Shown here: piece after piece, positions 62,590 to 64,000 of the stretch
Position numbering within the stretch: position 1 is the first letter of the stretch
How the letters are laid out: each line of letters opens with the position of its first letter
DNA from: Scandinavium manionii
GTDB lineage: Bacteria > Pseudomonadota > Gammaproteobacteria > Enterobacterales > Enterobacteriaceae
Direction of reading: 5' to 3'
Length of the DNA: 64,000 nucleotides
Assembly: GCF_024764775.1 (NCBI RefSeq)
Contig: NZ_JALIGC010000037.1
Location: 310,001 to 374,000 of the forward strand
Notes under the pieces: generated by a model
Seen by the model: only the letters and a program-made list of their open reading frames with translations
What the model was told of the DNA's origin: nothing
Database searches by the model: none
Made by a program: the position numbers and the translations under genes

Positions 62590-64000
62590 TCAGAACAGTT
62601 CGTGAGTTTCGCCGTTATCCATCAGCGTGGTGCCCACTTCGCGCACCGCCTGTTGGGTTGGTTGTGTACCCTCGATAAAGTACTCTTCGCGACTGCTGCC
62701 CCCGCTTGCTAACTGGCCGGTGCTACGGTCGATATTGACCGTCACCACGCCCGCTGGCGGCGTAAATGGCTGTTCAGGTACGCCTTCCAGCGCCGCTTTC
62801 ATGTATAGGTCCCAGGCTGGCTGTGCGCTCTTCGCGCCGCCTTCGTAGCCGGAAATCTGATCTTTAATCGCGCCGGAAGCGGTAGTGCGCCCGAGGTCAC
62901 GGCGATGATCGTCAAAGCCAATCCACACCGATGTCACCACCCCCGGACCGTAACCTGAGAACCATGCATCTTTCGAGCTGTTAGTGGTCCCGGTTTTACC
63001 GCCGATATCATGGCGCTTCAGGTCACGGCCTGCACGCCAGCCTGTACCCTGCCAGCCTGGTTCGCCAAAGATGTTGGTATTCAGGGCGCTCTTGATCAGG
63101 AAGGAGAGCGGCGTGCTGATGACGTGTGGCGCATATTCCTGACCGCCGCTGCGCGCGACCAGCGCCTGGTTCGCTTGTTCAAGGCTAGGCATCGGTACCG
63201 TGGAGTTTTTAGGTTCCAGGGACGTGGCCACGTCTTCAACGTCTTTGTTTTCCAGCACGTCGGACTTTGGCGTATCCCCGTAAATCACCGGAATATCGCA
63301 ATCGGCACAGGCAATTTTCGGTTTGGCTTCGAAAAGCGTCCCGGCCGCGTCGTTCTCAATTTTACTGATGAAGTACGGGTCAATCAGGAAGCCGCCGTTG
63401 GCCATCACCGAGTAACCGCGCGCCACCTGAAGCGGTGTAAAGGAGGCGGAGCCGAGCGCTAACGATTCTGTCCGCACAATGTTATTGGCCGGGAAACCAA
63501 AGCGCTGCAGATATTCTGCGGCGTAGTCCACGCCCATCGCACGCATCGCGCGCACCATCACCACGTTTTTCGACTGACCGAGACCCTGGCGCAGACGAAT
63601 CGGACCGGCGTACTGCGGCGGTGAGTTTTTCGGACTCCAGTCGGAACCGGCGCCGGCATCCCAACGGGAAATTGGCACGTCGTTCAGAATGCTCGCCAGC
63701 GTCAGACCTTTGTCCATCGCCGCGGTATAAAGGAACGGTTTGATGTTAGAACCGACCTGGCGCAGCGCCTGGGTGGCACGGTTGAATTTGCTCTGGTTGA
63801 AATCAAAGCCGCCAACCAGCGCAATAATGGCGCCGTTTTGTGGATTGATGGACACCAGCGCGGAGTTTACGTCCGGAACCTGCGCCAGCCACCAACTTTC
63901 ATTCACCTGACGAACCCAGATTTGCTGGCCGGTCTGGACAACATCGGTGACTTTACGCGGCGTTGAGCCCTGCTGGGTGTCGGATCGGTACGGACGCGCC
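62590..64000 (-). CDS. mrcA: Penicillin-binding protein 1A (MrcA/PonA), C-terminal part
   Basis: The last 470 codons or so; the frame stays open to the window edge (ARPYRSDTQQ... at 64000-63910). This is the transpeptidase half of the bifunctional class A PBP that polymerises and cross-links peptidoglycan. The SxxK motif is VGSNIKPFLYTAAMDKG, SxN-like QSKNVV follows, and KTGTTNSSKDAWFSGY is the third motif. The linker with OB-like fold is at the beginning. The glycosyltransferase domain and membrane anchor lie outside. Confidence 0.95.
   Translation of the reverse strand, partial: ARPYRSDTQQGSTPRKVTDVVQTGQQIWVRQVNESWWLAQVPDVNSALVSINPQNGAIIALVGGFDFNQSKFNRATQALRQVGSNIKPFLYTAAMDKGLTLASILNDVPISRWDAGAGSDWSPKNSPPQYAGPIRLRQGLGQSKNVVMVRAMRAMGVDYAAEYLQRFGFPANNIVRTESLALGSASFTPLQVARGYSVMANGGFLIDPYFISKIENDAAGTLFEAKPKIACADCDIPVIYGDTPKSDVLENKDVEDVATSLEPKNSTVPMPSLEQANQALVARSGGQEYAPHVISTPLSFLIKSALNTNIFGEPGWQGTGWRAGRDLKRHDIGGKTGTTNSSKDAWFSGYGPGVVTSVWIGFDDHRRDLGRTTASGAIKDQISGYEGGAKSAQPAWDLYMKAALEGVPEQPFTPPAGVVTVNIDRSTGQLASGGSSREEYFIEGTQPTQQAVREVGTTLMDNGETHELF

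Overview
This is a chromosomal segment of an enteric gammaproteobacterium (Enterobacteriaceae, outside Escherichia proper; a relative of Enterobacter, Lelliottia, Leclercia or Citrobacter is plausible, but the genus cannot be fixed from this window). Nearly every protein can be matched from memory, end to end, to its Escherichia coli counterpart, and the gene order is that of the E. coli liv-ugp-ggt-gnt-asd-glg-glp-mal-bioH-feo-ompB-pckA-mrcA region. Coding density is high, genes in an operon often overlap by the four bases ATGA, and the intergenic spaces carry REP-like hairpins and an ERIC element, as expected for this family.

Layout. 1-3904: branched-chain amino acid ABC transporter (end of livK, livHMGF). 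4005-9085: Pho-regulated glycerol-3-phosphate uptake operon ugpBAECQ behind a row of Pho boxes. 9097-11381: yhhA and ggt. 11595-14260: an accessory cassette that is not part of the conserved backbone: an Hcp-DUF2235 (Tle1-type phospholipase) type VI effector fusion broken by one in-frame TAA, followed by a DUF2931 lipoprotein, its likely immunity partner. 14312-17076: yhhY, the Fur-controlled small RNA RyhB, an ERIC repeat, yhhX and yhhW. 17179-20175: gluconate genes gntR, gntK, gntU. 20684-22592: yhgN and asd. 22849-32236: the whole glycogen operon glgBXCAP. 32317-35995: glpD, then glpEGR divergently. 36624-44386: malT and malPQ. 44430-46938: nfuA, gntX, bioH and a small secreted DUF1471 protein. 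46990-49815: feoABC. 50167-53071: yhgF/tex and greB. 53299-55364: ompR-envZ. 55439-64000: pckA, hslO, hslR, yrfG, igaA, nudE and the 3' part of mrcA.

How the genes work together. Much of the window deals with carbon storage and scavenging: glgBXCA build and trim glycogen, glgP and malPQ degrade alpha-glucans to glucose-1-phosphate, ugp, glp and gnt genes take up and oxidise glycerol phosphates and gluconate, and pckA feeds gluconeogenesis. CRP-like sites are visible upstream of gntK, malT, glpD/glpE, pckA and ompR. Iron control is represented by ryhB and feoABC, both with Fur boxes; feo also has an FNR-like site.

The most unusual content is a pair of non-coding elements: 20259-20671 (413 bp) and 36029-36589 (561 bp, ending in perfect 23-bp terminal inverted repeats). 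They are homologous, lie in opposite orientation on either side of the asd-glg-glp block, and differ in length by exactly one 148-bp segment bounded by 8-bp repeats. Substitutions between the copies fall as paired, compensating changes in hairpin stems, which argues for a selected DNA or RNA structure. Copy B sits where E. coli K-12 carries the rtc genes. No tRNA, rRNA or CRISPR array was seen.
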